The notes under the pieces are model-generated. The model was not told the origin of the DNA. It saw only the letters and a program-made list of their open reading frames with translations, and ran no database searches. A stretch of 59,802 bases of DNA from Gnetum montanum. Taxonomy: Eukaryota; Streptophyta; Gnetopsida; Gnetales; Gnetaceae. Below, in pieces: positions 35,241 to 46,936 of the stretch (position 1 is its first letter; every line of letters starts with the position of its first letter). Both the position numbers and the translations under genes were made by a program. Where the stretch lies: NCBI GenBank assembly GCA_015680685.1, contig MNCI01000900.1, positions 198,899-258,700 of the forward strand, read 5' to 3'.

Positions 35241-37310
35241 TACCCCTAGGAATAAATGAAAACTTTTCCTTGAGTTCCTTGCAAAATATTGGAAAGGTAT
35301 GAGATTATTGACTAAATGACAATTGATGGTGACATGGAATGATAAACTCAAAGTGCCCGGTGAACAGATCGACAAACATATTATAGCATTGATATTCATA
35401 ACCATTGTGGTGAACACTATACATAGATGAGATCCATACCCTCATTTGATAGCTTAAAGAGAGAGAGAGAAAAGAAAATGAGGTGCGTTACTATCGATGT
35501 CAAAAATGTGCACACCATTGTTCATCCATGGTCACATGATCAAGCTTGTTCCCTACATAAATTCTTTTTTCTCCAGTCCATCTTGAGTGCTCCCTCCTAT
35601 CCTAGTCCATTTTTCATGTGATCTCCATCTACACACACAACATAATTATGAAATAGAAACGATAGATAAGATATAATGTAATTGATACATTGCCTCAATA
35701 TGAAGCACCTTGGCTAGGTTGTGGGTATGGTAGATACTAGGTTAGAGGTCTGTAACTGATAAATACCCAAGGTGTAGGGGTGAGATAAGTAATGAAATGA
35801 AAAACTTTGCGATAGGCCCCCATGACTAACAACGAACCTTCGATAGCAATAGGATGGAAAACAAAAGAACATGAAAGATGAGAGAAATAACAATGGTGAA
35901 GCTAATAGAAAAAAACCAAAGATGGATGTCATGGATGGGGTGAAACGAGAAATAGTTGATTGTAGGAAATGTTTAAGGAAAAGAACCCTAATAATTGCTC
36001 CAAAAAGGAATGCCAATGGGTCCTCCCCAAAGTAGGTTCATGCCCTTTATGGCCTGACAAACCCACAAACCAAAGAGTATGTAGGCTTTAGAAATGACAT
36101 ATGGAGATAATGGTTAAGAACTTACCCACAAGATTTTACCAAAGAATAACAATGCATCAACTAATATATAGACTAATCATAAAACTAGTAATGAGGTGGA
36201 ATATGGGAAGAAATATGAAAAGAAAAGAAAAGAAAGAATGGAATGAGGTTCCCAAAATCAAGGTTGTGTAAAGTCCCTTGTGTATTGTGTGGTTAAGGAG
36301 ACTTAATAAAATTCTACCTAAATCTAGATTAAAACTAACCACATCCAATGACCTCACATCAAAGCACTTGACCAACCTATCCTCCTAAAGTAACAAGAAT
36401 GCTTTTATGGAGCAACTACCATTCCAACAAGAGAAGAACAAAGGAGAAAGAAGCAAGAAAGGGCCTTAGTTAGAGGGAACCTTCAGGCATGGGTAACATG
36501 TCTTTCTAGTGCCATAACCCATGCTTATAGCCCATGTTTCTTTATTATGTCTAATGGGTATGCTTTGAATTCCCACCAGTTTTTTTTTCTTGAGTGAAAA
36601 CCACATCATGCAAAGACTTATTTGATTTAGTCAACTTCCTAATATTTGGTCAATAGTAGAATCACATAAAACTTATGAAAAACATCCAAGTACCCAAGAG
36701 AATAGCCAGCACAAATGCGTTGAATCCCCTTGAAGTCACACCCTTTTTAATCCATTTGAATCTTTTCTTGGTTTGCAGAATACCAAGCCATCAATTCATT
36801 AATAAGTTTTCTTAGAAAAAGGGACAATACATTTCTAAAATAAAGGGATACCATAGAGTTGTATGGATGAATGGATGACATGGACTCATTGCCTATTTTA
36901 TCAAAAGAACCCATATCTTAGCATCAAAATTAAAAGTAAAAGGTAAAAACTAAACATTAACAATCAACACTATTATAGTACAATCCACCATCATGAGCAC
37001 TTATTATATGATGAGTGAGAGTAAATCAAACAAAATGTAATAGAGGAAGAAATAGTAAAAATGTTAATGATGGTGTAAACCAAAAAAAGGTAGAGATGAA
37101 GAATGTGTAAAAAAATGTGTAAAATAAAAAAGGCAAAAGAAACTAAGGGCTTAGAATGACTAGCATTACCAGCCATCTCCCCCTCAACTGAGTGAGAAGG
37201 AGGAGATCCAAAATAATGAGCAAGGTTGTCCATTAATAGAGGTAGTGTTAGTACTGGCAATTTTAGGCTCATTGAAAGGTTTGGTTTGCTGGTTGACTAA
37301 TAATTTCCTA
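35241..37310 (-). other. R6 3' noncoding region
   Basis: About 2 kb lies between integrase and the 3' LTR. It begins with the polypurine tract CCTAGGGGTA. The first 100 bp resemble 59267-59370 beside the R9 LTR. Only short open frames are seen, none recognised; unlike the right-edge element, I see no coiled-coil reading frame here. Confidence 0.55.
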
Positions 37311-37319
37311 TTTAGGCTT

Positions 37320-38450
37320 CCAGATTTATAGATCATCATGGCCCCTAATGCAAAAGTTTCATGAATGATATAAGGTCCTTCCCATAGTGTTTGAAATTTA
37401 GTTCATTGTTGTACATGTGTAGGATTCCAATAAAGAACCTTATCTTTTGGTTGATATATAACTTTCCTAATTCTTAGGTTATGACATTACTTGTTGAAGG
37501 CCTTATGAAATTTGTTGGATGATAGGGTGGCTAATCAATTTTCATCTAGCAAGTTAAGGTTCATTAACTATTCTTTCTTGTGCTAGATTGAGGTCAAGGT
37601 TGAGGTCACATGCTATAGATAGTGTACAGAGCTCAGCTTGGATAGGAAGTGTTGGAAGTTTACCATACACTAACATGTAGGGAGAATAGCCCATAGGGAG
37701 TTTCCATGTGGAGTAGTATGCCCAAGGAGCATCATTTAGTTTGGTGCTATAGTCTCACCTATATTTGTTAATGGTTCATGTCAATATTTTTGTGATCTCC
37801 CTATTGGTAACCTCAGCTTGACCATTCACTTGAGGATGATATGGTGTAGTCAGCTTATGCTCAACTCCTAAGTGTTGCATTAACTTTCAAAAGGTCTGAC
37901 TTGTAAAATGTGTACCATTATCTAAAATAAGTGCACAAGGTATGCCAAACTTATTTATGATTTATTCTTGAACAAATCGTGCAGGGGTAGATGATGTATA
38001 GTCAGTAATAGCAGCTGCTTCTACCCACTTTGTAAAATAGTCAACACCAATAACAATGTAGGCTTTTCCATTGGACATTGGTGTGATAGGCCCCATAAAA
38101 TCAATACCCATATTTTGAAGGGTTCTAAAGGTTAAACCTATTATTTTGGACTCTCCATTCTAGAAGTCATTCCTCCACTGCATTGGCAGCACTTACAAGA
38201 TTGGATGAAATGATGAGCATCCTAGAACAATGTAGACCAATAATATCCTACAAGTAAGATTTTAATGATTGTTCATCTCCCAGCATAATGACCCCTACAA
38301 GGGCCCTCATGAGTGTCTTGGAGAACTTGCAATTGGTCTACATCTAAAACACACCATCAAACCAAGCCATTAGAACATACCTTATAAAGGTATTTGTTAA
38401 TTTCCATGAAATATTTGGTTCGATGAAGAAACTATTGTTTCTTTTTAACA
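37320..38450 (-). pseudogene. pol: R6 integrase (broken)
   Basis: Read leftward from about 38450, it starts with a KKYLMEINKYLYK-like block and a VDQLQVLQDTHEGPCRGHY-like zinc region (about 38350-38270). The core has NMGIDFMGPITPMSNGKAYI (about 38110-38055), VGVDYFTKWVEAAAI (about 38050-38005), ILDNGTHF-like words (about 37930) and QANGQAEVTNREI (about 37830-37790). The C-terminal KFQTLWEGPYIIHET-like block is near 37390. Catalytic residues can be traced but the frame has several stops, including one in the zinc region. Confidence 0.82.
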
Positions 38451-38579
38451 TCTAGCCCTTGTGGTGTTTATTGTGTAAGAAGATAGGTAATAATGCTACT
38501 ATACCAATTTTTATCTATGGTTAATTGATTGTTTATCACACCTACAAAGAGGAGTTTATCAAGGAAGTGGTCAAAAATT

Positions 38580-39060
38580 GGATATTTGTCCTCTTTATTA
38601 TCCCATCTTAACTAAGATAAATGATTAGCAATAACATTCTCAGTTCCTTTATGATCAATCATTATAAGATTAAACTCTTTTAAGATCACAAGCCATCATA
38701 TAATGCAAGGGCTCACCATTGGTTTATTCATTAGGAATTGTACTGCATTATGATCCGTATGTATAAATATCTTATAGCCCAATACATCGTGACTAAATTT
38801 TTCTAGTGTAAACACCACAACCATTAACTCTTTTTCTGTTGTGGTGTAGTTGAGCTATGCACCAGCAATACTTCGACTTGCATAGTGAATGTAACAGGGT
38901 CATTTTTGATCATAAGTATAGCTCCTAAAGAAAAATTGGATGCATCAATCATTATATGAAATGGTCTAGACTAGTCAAGAGCTTGTAGAATGGGTGTTTC
39001 TATGAGCTTCTATTTCAAGGTTTGGAAAGCTAGCTCACATTACCTAGTCCATTCAAAGCG
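38580..39060 (-). pseudogene. pol: R6 RNase H (broken)
   Basis: Readable blocks are TPILQALD, IMIDASNFSLG (about 38960-38930), a QLNYTTTEKELMVVVFTLEK-like region (about 38850-38800) and HTDHNAVQFLMNKPMVSP (about 38770-38715). It ends with an IANHLSQLRWDN-like block near 38620. This is the same order as R3. A frameshift lies near 38880 and there are stops. Confidence 0.8.
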
Positions 39061-39061
39061 T

Positions 39062-40290
39062 ACATCCTTCTTCGTCAATTCTACCAATGGTTTTTCAATC
39101 TTTGAAAAGCTCTCGATGAAGTGTCTATAATAGCCAATATGTCCAAGGAATGATCAGACATCTTTTATAGTTTCAGGTTGACAAGTGATTCCTTGGATGA
39201 CTTTAATTTTTTCAGGATCTACCTCCATTCCTATTTGTGAAATTTTATGCCCTAATACAATTCCCTCTTGGACCATGAAGTGGCTATTCTACCAATTGAG
39301 CCTTAGGTTAGTTTCTACACATTGTTTTAGTAACTGCTCTAATAAGTCCAATGCTTTTTTGAAGTCTTTTCCATAGGTGAAGAAATCATTCATAAAGACC
39401 TCCACATCATTTCCTATTTGCTACTGAAATATACTTAGAACCAAACGTTGAAATGTTGCTAGGGAATTACATAAGCCAAACGACATTTGCCTATATACAA
39501 ATATCCTCCAAGGACTTGTGAATGTAGTCTTGGCTTGGTCTTTTGGTGCTAATTGAATTTGATTGTACCCACCGTAACCATTCAGAAAATTATAAGAGCA
39601 ATGCCCTGCAATGGCATCTAAGACTTGGTCAACGAATGGCAATGGGAAATGGTCTTTAAATGTTGCCATGTTTAACAACCTAAAGTCTATACATACCCTT
39701 TATTTACCTTTCTTTTTAGGCATAATGACTAATGGACTAACCCATTCACTGTCAAAAATGGGGTAGATGAACATAGCTTTTAGAATTTGTTCAATTTCTT
39801 CTTTAACCACTTGCTTAAGCTTTGGGTTCAATCACCTTTGTAGTTGTCATCGAGGCTTCATGGAGGGGTCTGTGTAAATTCTATGTTGGAATATCCTAGG
39901 ATATATATTAGTTAATTTGAGATATGACCAAGCAAAGGCTTTCAACCATTTGTTTACCATCTTCAATAGCCTTTCTTTTTGTTGAGGAGTGAGCTTAGCA
40001 TTAATGATTACAGATCTTCCATTCTTGAGAAATGTGTACTCCATACTGGTGGGCAAGGGTTTTAACTTAAGGCGCTCTTGCTTCAACTTTTCAGGAATTT
40101 CCAACTTTTCCCAGTTGATATTTTTGATGTCAAGACTTGGAAGTTGGTGATGGACTTGCTCTAATGCATTTATGCTATCAATATAGGCACAAGTCAAGCT
40201 CTTAGTTGGTTTCATGCATATAGTTAAACTGCTCTCTTGGTCAATTTTCAGCCACTGGGTGACTTCCTCTCTTATGGCTATTGCATACAA
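39062..40290 (-). pseudogene. pol: R6 reverse transcriptase (broken)
   Basis: Two long open parts remain. At 40290-39847 is the N-terminal linker with YAIAIREEVTQWLKIDQESS, then a LKNGRSVIINAKLTPQQKER block and AFAWSYLKLTNIYPRIFQHR. At 39678-39421 is the palm region with FPLPFVDQVLDAIAGHCSYN, then GYGGYNQIQLAPKDQAKTTF and FGLCNSLATFQR. The catalytic motif at about 39405-39385 reads VFMNDFFTY, so the second Asp of FMDD is Asn. LGHKISQIGMEVDPEKI follows. It is among the best preserved coding segments in the window, but inactive by the FMND change and by stops. Confidence 0.9.
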
Positions 40291-40379
40291 ACATCTTTGT
40301 ATGTTAGTTATTTGTTCACACTAGTCACATGCAGGCAATGTTAAACATTGTACAAACTAGGACTCCTACATGTAATTAC

Positions 40380-40780
40380 ACCCTCTGTCATTATATGTGA
40401 TGTATGGAACTTTCTTCTTTTCGATCTTTCCAAACATATTTTCTTTTGATATTTCTAGGGAAAAAATCATGTATTCCTAGGCACGCATCAATTTTGCTTA
40501 GCCATGCTCTTCCCATTATGATTAGGAAGTCCCCCTTATAGTTGTTGACTTGAATTACTAGGAAATCGGCTAGATACGACCACCCACAAATAGTGGTGAA
40601 AATGTCCTCCACTAGTCCTAATGGGACAGTGATGGACTAGTCAGCCAACTCTAAATGAATGTTACTTTTTTTTAGTAGAGGTAGGTTTGAAGCTTTGTAC
40701 ATTTCTTGAGAGATTAAGTTAACACTAGAACCTGAATCCAAAAGGGCTTTTGAAGGCTCATTCTAGTAATTTGTAAATAT
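40380..40780 (-). pseudogene. pro: R6 aspartic protease (broken)
   Basis: The active site at about 40755-40695 reads ALLDSGSSVNLISQEMYK with DSG intact. After a stop, the region 40612-40391 is open with MEDIFTTICGWSYLADFLVI, QVNNYKGDFLIIMGRAWLSK and IDACLGIHDFFPRNIK, homologous to the R3 protease end. It cleaves the polyprotein in living relatives. Confidence 0.85.
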
Positions 40781-40799
40781 ATAAGAGGACTTCAAAGAT

Positions 40800-43392
40800 T
40801 AGAGAATTTCCTTGGAATATTTCTAGCTTTGATCCAATCAGTGATGGCATGAGTTAACATGACAATATGTGTTGAGTGTGGTCTTTGATTCGAAGGAAGC
40901 TCTGAAGATTTGAATGGTGGTGAGGCATTTGGAGAGTTAGTTGCTTTTGGTTATAAGGACTTGGTTGGATTTTTGGTTCTAAAGAAAGGTCTTTTCTTTT
41001 ATTGGTTTTCCAAACCAACAACAGGTTGAGGATTGATAGCCCTTTTAGTGTTACATTGTTGCAGTTGGGTAGGAAGCTCGGGTTGCATAGTTGGAGCAGG
41101 TGGTAATGGAGCTAAGGGTGGAAGAGGTGCAATCGAATGAGAAGGATAGTAAGTATGTGGAACATCACTCATAGGAGAAGGAGTTCTATAGTACTCATGA
41201 ATCTGCTAGTGAGGTTAAGGAGTAATGTGACTAGTAGAGTTAGGTGGAGAGATCAGCTATTGAAGGTAATACCTGTATGGGTCAGGTTGATGATAAGGAT
41301 ATTATTGACATGGTAGTGGAATCCCCCATGATTGTGGGTGTTTCCACTATTGATACTATCCATTTTTTTGTGGTGGAGCTCCACTCAAATAATATGTCAA
41401 GGATTGGTGGAACTACTTTGGGTTACCTTGAGGATAAGGTGACCTTCTGGGTGCTTGCCATCTGTTTAACCATGGGTTTAGTGCATACACCCCAAAATCT
41501 TGTAGATGTGACACTACTAGGTAACATCCTTTAGAATGGTTATATTGGCATATCTCACATTTTCCATAATTATCTATGTCCAAATCCACAACCTCTTCAA
41601 TGATAAAAACTTTGCCCTTACCCTTGTTACATGCATACTCAGCTTCATTCTTTTTCCTTCTCTCCTGGTCACTACTTTGCTCTCTAGACTCCTCCACTAG
41701 TTTTAGAATAGTTTGAAATTTATCATCTAGGGAGTTCCACATATGATCTACCTTTGTCAATACTTCTAACACACATTTTTGAATGGGAAAGGTCCTTTTA
41801 TTCACCATCTCCTCAAGTCATGACTCTTCTTCATCTTTGGAAAATCTAATTTCCTTCTTTAAGAGGGAAGGATCTCTATTGTACTCCTTTGCACTTTCTC
41901 TTTTCCTTAACTCGCCTTCCTCCTTGGCAACTTCAACAATCTTTGTATTTGGTGGGCTCTAAGCTTGAATAGCCTTCCTTAGGCATAAGTCCCAAGGGTT
42001 CTTTGTGTTTCGTACCTAAGCCCATCTATGAGATGGCATAATTATTCCTTTTGTGAGTAACCATGGCTGGGGCAACAATGTAATAATGTATAATATCAAC
42101 CCATGGAAACATCCAAGGGTTTGTGTCCTCCTTGTTTCCATCCTTGGATTTTCTTATTCAGGATGGACACTCAGAAGTACGTTTGATACTTATTGTTGAA
42201 TAGTTATAACATGGTACTCCATCAATGGATGGATTCTAGATCTAAGGACCAATACCAGCTTTCCACTTCCTTGATCAGTGTTCATGGAAACAACTTTAGT
42301 TTTTTACACTCATTTTCTATGTTTTGCAAAGCACATGCATCATAGAATGCTTGTAAATAATTTTGAGGATTAGCATTGTATCCCCCTTCAAATCATGGAA
42401 TGTTGTTCACGTCTAGTCTTTTGATCCTACTATCTTTTTGGTGCCTTGTTGGGGTTCTAATGGCCTCTGATATATCTAACATATTTTGGGTGGCAAGTAG
42501 GGGTTCATCATGATCATATTATTTATGGTGTCTATGAGGCCTATGCTATTCCCTACTCTCCCTACTTTCGTGATGTGTTTCTTTGGAATGTCCTCATCCC
42601 CTTTCTTGACTTTTTTGTCTATGATTTCTATTTCGCTTACCATTGTCCTCATGGTCTTTCCCTTTGCAAATGTGTTCATATTTTGAAGGAGAGGGGGAAG
42701 GAGATGATGAAGGTGGAGAGGAGGGAGGACTAGCATCATGAAAATTCTTGTCACTTTCTCTTTGGTGGTCTTGGCCTCAATCGCGGTTACAATCAGAATG
42801 TCCAAGCATGTCATGTGTTCATGTTCCCTTTTTTGGACCCTTTGTGTCCATTGGTGTCAAAACTTGGGTTATAAATAGTTAAGTAAAGATTCTTATACAC
42901 AACTCATTAACTGAAGTTAATGAGAGGAACATCATTTTATGGAAAACCTCCCAAGGCAAGTTCACCACCCTTATTTTCACTTAGGACATACTGGACATCC
43001 TAAGACCACTTTCCCTTCATAGATTTGTAATGTCTCCCCTGTTGTAGGTCCCTTTGGCATTGTGCCTTTGTGGATCAATAATTCCTCAAATCTTGTTCAT
43101 GCACAATGTACTCTGATTGTAAATGATGCATACCAATTTGTGTGAGAGCATGAAGAAGCATGCTTGGGATTGAGCGATCAGGAGGTAACACTATGTTACC
43201 TTCATTGATACACCAACATAGCTAGTCATTCTGGTGGAGGATAAAGGTAAACTCTAGCATATACTCATCAGGATGAACATATACTAAGTGAAACTATTGG
43301 GGCATGGGCGGATCATCATGTGTACTCCACCTCTAATTATTCATTGTGTTAGACCTAGTTGATGAAGCACTCTCATAAGAAGAAGGAGACAT
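40800..43392 (-). pseudogene. gag: R6 gag (broken)
   Basis: The start ATG at 43392-43390 gives MSPSSYES and is followed by the HPDEYMLEFTFILHQND block. Then come GNIVLPPDRSIPSMLLHALT and QIGMHHL. The gag core with IPXFEGGYNANPQNYLQAFY-like words is near 42420-42330. The open segment 41808-41413 has LTKVDHMWNSLDDKFQTIL, then a lysine-rich linker and CEICQYNHSKGC followed by YLVVSHLQDFGVYALNPWL. That motif is a CX2CX3HX3C variant, one residue shorter in each half than a retroviral zinc knuckle. A glycine-, proline- and tyrosine-rich tail leads to protease. Several stops break the frame. Confidence 0.85.
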
Positions 43393-43510
43393 GATTGATT
43401 ATTTAGTGTGCAATACTTTCTTTTCAATGATTGTAGGATAACTAACCCTAAGGGTTTATTCCAACGATGGAAATATTTCCTAAGTTCTAATCAGCACACA
43501 AGCAACAAAA

Positions 43511-43529
43511 TCCCTAGCAATGGCACCAA
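43511..43529 (-). other. R6 primer-binding site
   Basis: On the minus strand TTGGTGCCATTGCTAGGGA follows the LTR end, matching the tRNA-Asp-type site with few changes. Confidence 0.8.
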
Positions 43530-44521
43530 TGATGAGTGGTGAGGTACCCCTATGCCCAACCATACAAATATGAGCATTCACACATGATCCAGTCGAACTC
43601 CAAGGATTAAGTGCTTATGCACTTACACAAAACAAGGATGGGTTATGTGATCGTTGTCTTCCCAAGCTTACATGTAACGCACAATTGTATGGTTAAGTAA
43701 ACTTGAGGTATATGATTTTTATGATTTTTATGCTTTTTATGTTTTATGTTCCTGGTGCTTAAAATAGAGAAATGAAATAAGTGAGTAACTATATTGATTT
43801 AACTAATCAACTAGGCTCTAACCAGTCCTAACACTAGCATCTGTTCCCACTTGCCAAACACATCCTAAACTAGTGTAACACTATTGGGATTACTAAACGC
43901 TAGTCGTTACTGGGTTACCAAGTGTTCCACGTATGCTCATGTTGGCACATTTGGCCATTCCATGGAACAGTGAGACTCTTGATTTGAAAACTAAAACTCA
44001 TGGGTTTGATTTTGTTTCACCCACATCCATACCTATCCACAAACACAGAGCCTGAGTCTGACCCTGAGCCTGCATCTGCCTTTGTTTTTTTTTTTTTTTG
44101 CAAAGGCATGACTAGAAATTGCTCCTTTTCATGGGTAGCAATTTGATGGCAGTATCAACATTATTGGCATCATCCATTTTGCATGCTGCAGCTGTTGAAT
44201 TATTTTGGGGGCACAATCAGATTCTAAACCAGGGTTATTATCCAAGAACAAGATGCAGCAGTTCTACTACATTAACACGAAGAAGAGAAAGAAAATAGCA
44301 GCAAGGGAAACACAAGGATCAACAAGGTTGCAGCAGCAACATCACGAGACTTAATTTCATCCACCATGTAGATGTTGCCGCTGCTGCAACAACAACAAGA
44401 AAAGAGACCACACAACTTAGTCATGCCCACATTCCATGTCTGCCTAATAACGTCAACTTGTTACAGCCACGCGGGGAAACAATGGCCATCAAGCATCTAT
44501 GAAATTTTTTTTTGGCCATAA

Positions 44522-44628
44522 AACGGACTGCTGAAAAAGGCATATGAACTCTCCATTCTATGTCATGCCGAGGTTGACCTTGTCATTTTCTTATCGTGCG
44601 GCAAGCTGTACGAATTTGCTCCTCCCAG
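44522..44628 (+). pseudogene. Captured MADS-box gene fragment (end of exon 1)
   Basis: Thirty-five codons read without a stop: [14 protein letters not shown], then [18 protein letters not shown], then APP. This is the C-terminal two thirds of a plant MADS domain (usual form [20 protein letters not shown]...GKLYEF), the DNA-binding and dimerising part of MIKC-type transcription factors. The first 24 or so residues (the MGRGK...KRR part) are absent; a T-rich run precedes the fragment. CCCAG^GTTTAGGG at 44628/44629 is a plausible splice donor and falls where MIKC genes have their first intron. Capture therefore seems to have been of genomic DNA, not mRNA. It is not a working gene. Confidence 0.88.
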
Positions 44629-45260
44629 GTTTAGGGTTTCAGTATAGTTTTTCTCATTATAGACTGCTTTACTAGTTTTTTTTTTAACAACAAAATGTGG
44701 CACTGCTGGCGATGACCGAGCCGAGCACCGACGGAAATAGCAATACTGTGAAACTTGCTGCCTGCAACGACGTGAAATTTGGTAGAGTTTTGTTCTGGAT
44801 TTGGGCTACTCCGGCTATGGTTCCACGGTGGCGTGAACAGCAAGTGTGACGCGTTTATGGAGGAATCCTTTTTTTGCATAGATGCGGCCATCGAGGCCAT
44901 CAGATTCCATGCCTGCCTATGCACTGATTTCAGCATAGGCTAACGCGTCAAGAGCACTAGTGCCAGTGCCTGTGCAGATGCCAAAACCAAAGAAGGAGGA
45001 CTGCACGCGAGTGAAGATGCAGAGCAGCTGCAGCAGAGCAACGACAACGGCACCGACATGGCATTGTCCATGTACGCCAACTGGAACGTGTAGCTATGGT
45101 GATCATGAAAATAGATGACCATGAGGATTCCTTGTGAAGTTTTGAAGCAGAGACTATAGGCAGGAATTTTTAATAATGTTGGTGCTGGTATTCTTGCTAC
45201 CTGGGAGAAAGATGGTCTCAAAGGTTTCCTCCCTGGAACTGGGAAAACGCATCCATTCCC
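44629..45260 (+). other. GC-richer segment inside R7, possibly more captured host DNA
   Basis: This part is much richer in G, C and CG dinucleotides than the rest of the window. After the MADS fragment it could be the start of that gene's intron followed by other captured DNA. Near 45163-45240 a plus frame reads GIFNNVGAGILATWEKDG then LKGFLPGTG, which looks protein-like but which I do not recognise. Open frames also exist on the minus strand (44936-44631, 45221-44940), with no recognised product. Confidence 0.45.
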
Positions 45261-45619
45261 ATGTGTGGAAACATGGATTTCAAAGCCATACTTTCATTGC
45301 TAATTTGTTCGTATCTATGTATGCAAGTTGCCAAGATCTTGAATCCACATTATAGGCATTCCATAAAGTGCAGAGAAGATGAAGATGGAATTGGCCCTGA
45401 TATAAAACTAGGATTACATTCGGGGTGCCACAAATTAAAATGTGAGAGTACAACTCCACTTATGCATTCGGTTGTATACGCATACATATATTTATATATC
45501 AACCCATGCATCAAATCCATGGTTATTATCTCTACTACTATGATATAAATAACAATAAAATATAATATTGATTTAAAAAGGGAATTTATGCAACAATTGT
45601 TCAAAGTCCTATGAGAATT

Positions 45620-46090
45620 GAACACTTGTCAATTGAAATGGTGGTTATAACCACCACCAAGGCCACCTGTCAACTACAACCTTTTTGTCTCCAAAATGGC
45701 CACTTGTCAACTAAATGGGCTACTTCTCAACCACCAAGGACACTTTTCACCTACAACTTGTTTATCTCCATGGTGACCACTTGACAACTACATGAAGACA
45801 CTTGGCCATGGAATAGGACACTTGTCCATTGTAGCTTTTTTATCTCTATGGTGGTTAAACCATCCAAGATATTTTGTAACTTCCCTACCTATCTTTGAAC
45901 CCTATAAAAAGGCTTCAGGGGTCAAGGAAGAAGGAATCAACATCAACATATTGGGGTCTCATACATCACACTTTTGAGAAGACATTGGGATCACACTTGG
46001 GCTCTCACTCAGAGACATACTTGAGGTCTTGAGAAGAGCTTTGTAAAGAAATCGTGAATGATTGCTTGCAAGATGGCTTATGAGAATAAA
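45620..46090 (+). promoter_or_regulatory. R7 LTR promoter and polyadenylation signal
   Basis: Upstream, 45625-45830, is a run of imperfect repeats around the words CACTTGTCAACTA, CACTTCTCAACCA and CACTTGACAACTA. Then comes CCTATAAAAAGGC (about 45901) and AATAAA near 46085. The spacing of about 180 bp between TATA and polyadenylation signal fits the R region of an LTR. Confidence 0.65.
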
Positions 46091-46847
46091 GATTTCATCC
46101 TCTTTGTCATGGTCCTATGAGTTATGCATTTCATTTTTTGTTTTGTTTAAATTTTTTAGCTAGTGGTTTAGATAGTATCATCCTTGGCAAGTAATTTTGG
46201 GATTTTTAGATTGCTCTTGTTATTCTTGTTGCCCGATAGAAATTTCTATTAAAATTTTGCCATAGAAGCGCTTGTGTTTAAAAGCCTTAAGAGTAGTTTA
46301 GTAGTAAATTTCATTATTGTGCAACGTGTGAGAACTGCTATTGGGATTGTTGTAAGAGAGCCTCTGTTTGTAGTCACGCCGTTGAACAATTCAGTAGTCG
46401 AGAGGGTTCAAAAAATCTTTGGTATTTTGATGGGACCAGAATAGCTTCTTTTTATCTTTAAAGTGAATTCCTGTGGTTTTTCAATCAGAAATTGTCAAGT
46501 CTTTTAAAGGTTCTGTTTGAATGCAATCGTTGACATCTATTATCTAGTCAAAATGGAGCCTCGTACGTGGTAGTTTACGCAGCAATTTTTGGTAGCATAA
46601 TAGGATTGTCTTGAAGATATTTCTTGTTTGAGCCTTGGAAGTTAGAACAATCCGTAGATATTGAATTTGGGATAGCTTTATTATGAAGTGTTTACTCGTG
46701 TCATTTTACCTTGTTTAAATATTTGAGGTCTACACAAATCTGCTTTCTTTTCTTTTCTACTTATTTCCATTGAATCTTGCTCTATTTCTAGTTTTCTTGT
46801 GGAACTATCTCTTTCTCTAGGGAAAATTAGGAGTAGATTGCAAATTT

Positions 46848-46936
46848 TTGCTTAAATGTTTTTGCAAAATTTTACTTGTTACAAGTAGGTANTTGCTTAA
46901 ATGTTTTTGCAAAATTTTACTTGTTACAAGTAGGTA
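46848..46936. repeat. 44-bp exact direct repeat around a single N
   Basis: Positions 46848-46891 and 46893-46936 are identical over 44 bp (beginning TTGCTTAAATG) and are separated by the only N in the window (46892). This is the pattern of two contig ends joined without merging their overlap. The duplication is probably not biological. Confidence 0.9.

Noticed and set aside
35714-36375. Hydrophobic minus-strand open frames as possible membrane proteins
   Set aside because: They are short, lie in the noncoding 3' region of R6 and resemble translated AT-rich DNA; no homologous frame was noticed in the related elements.
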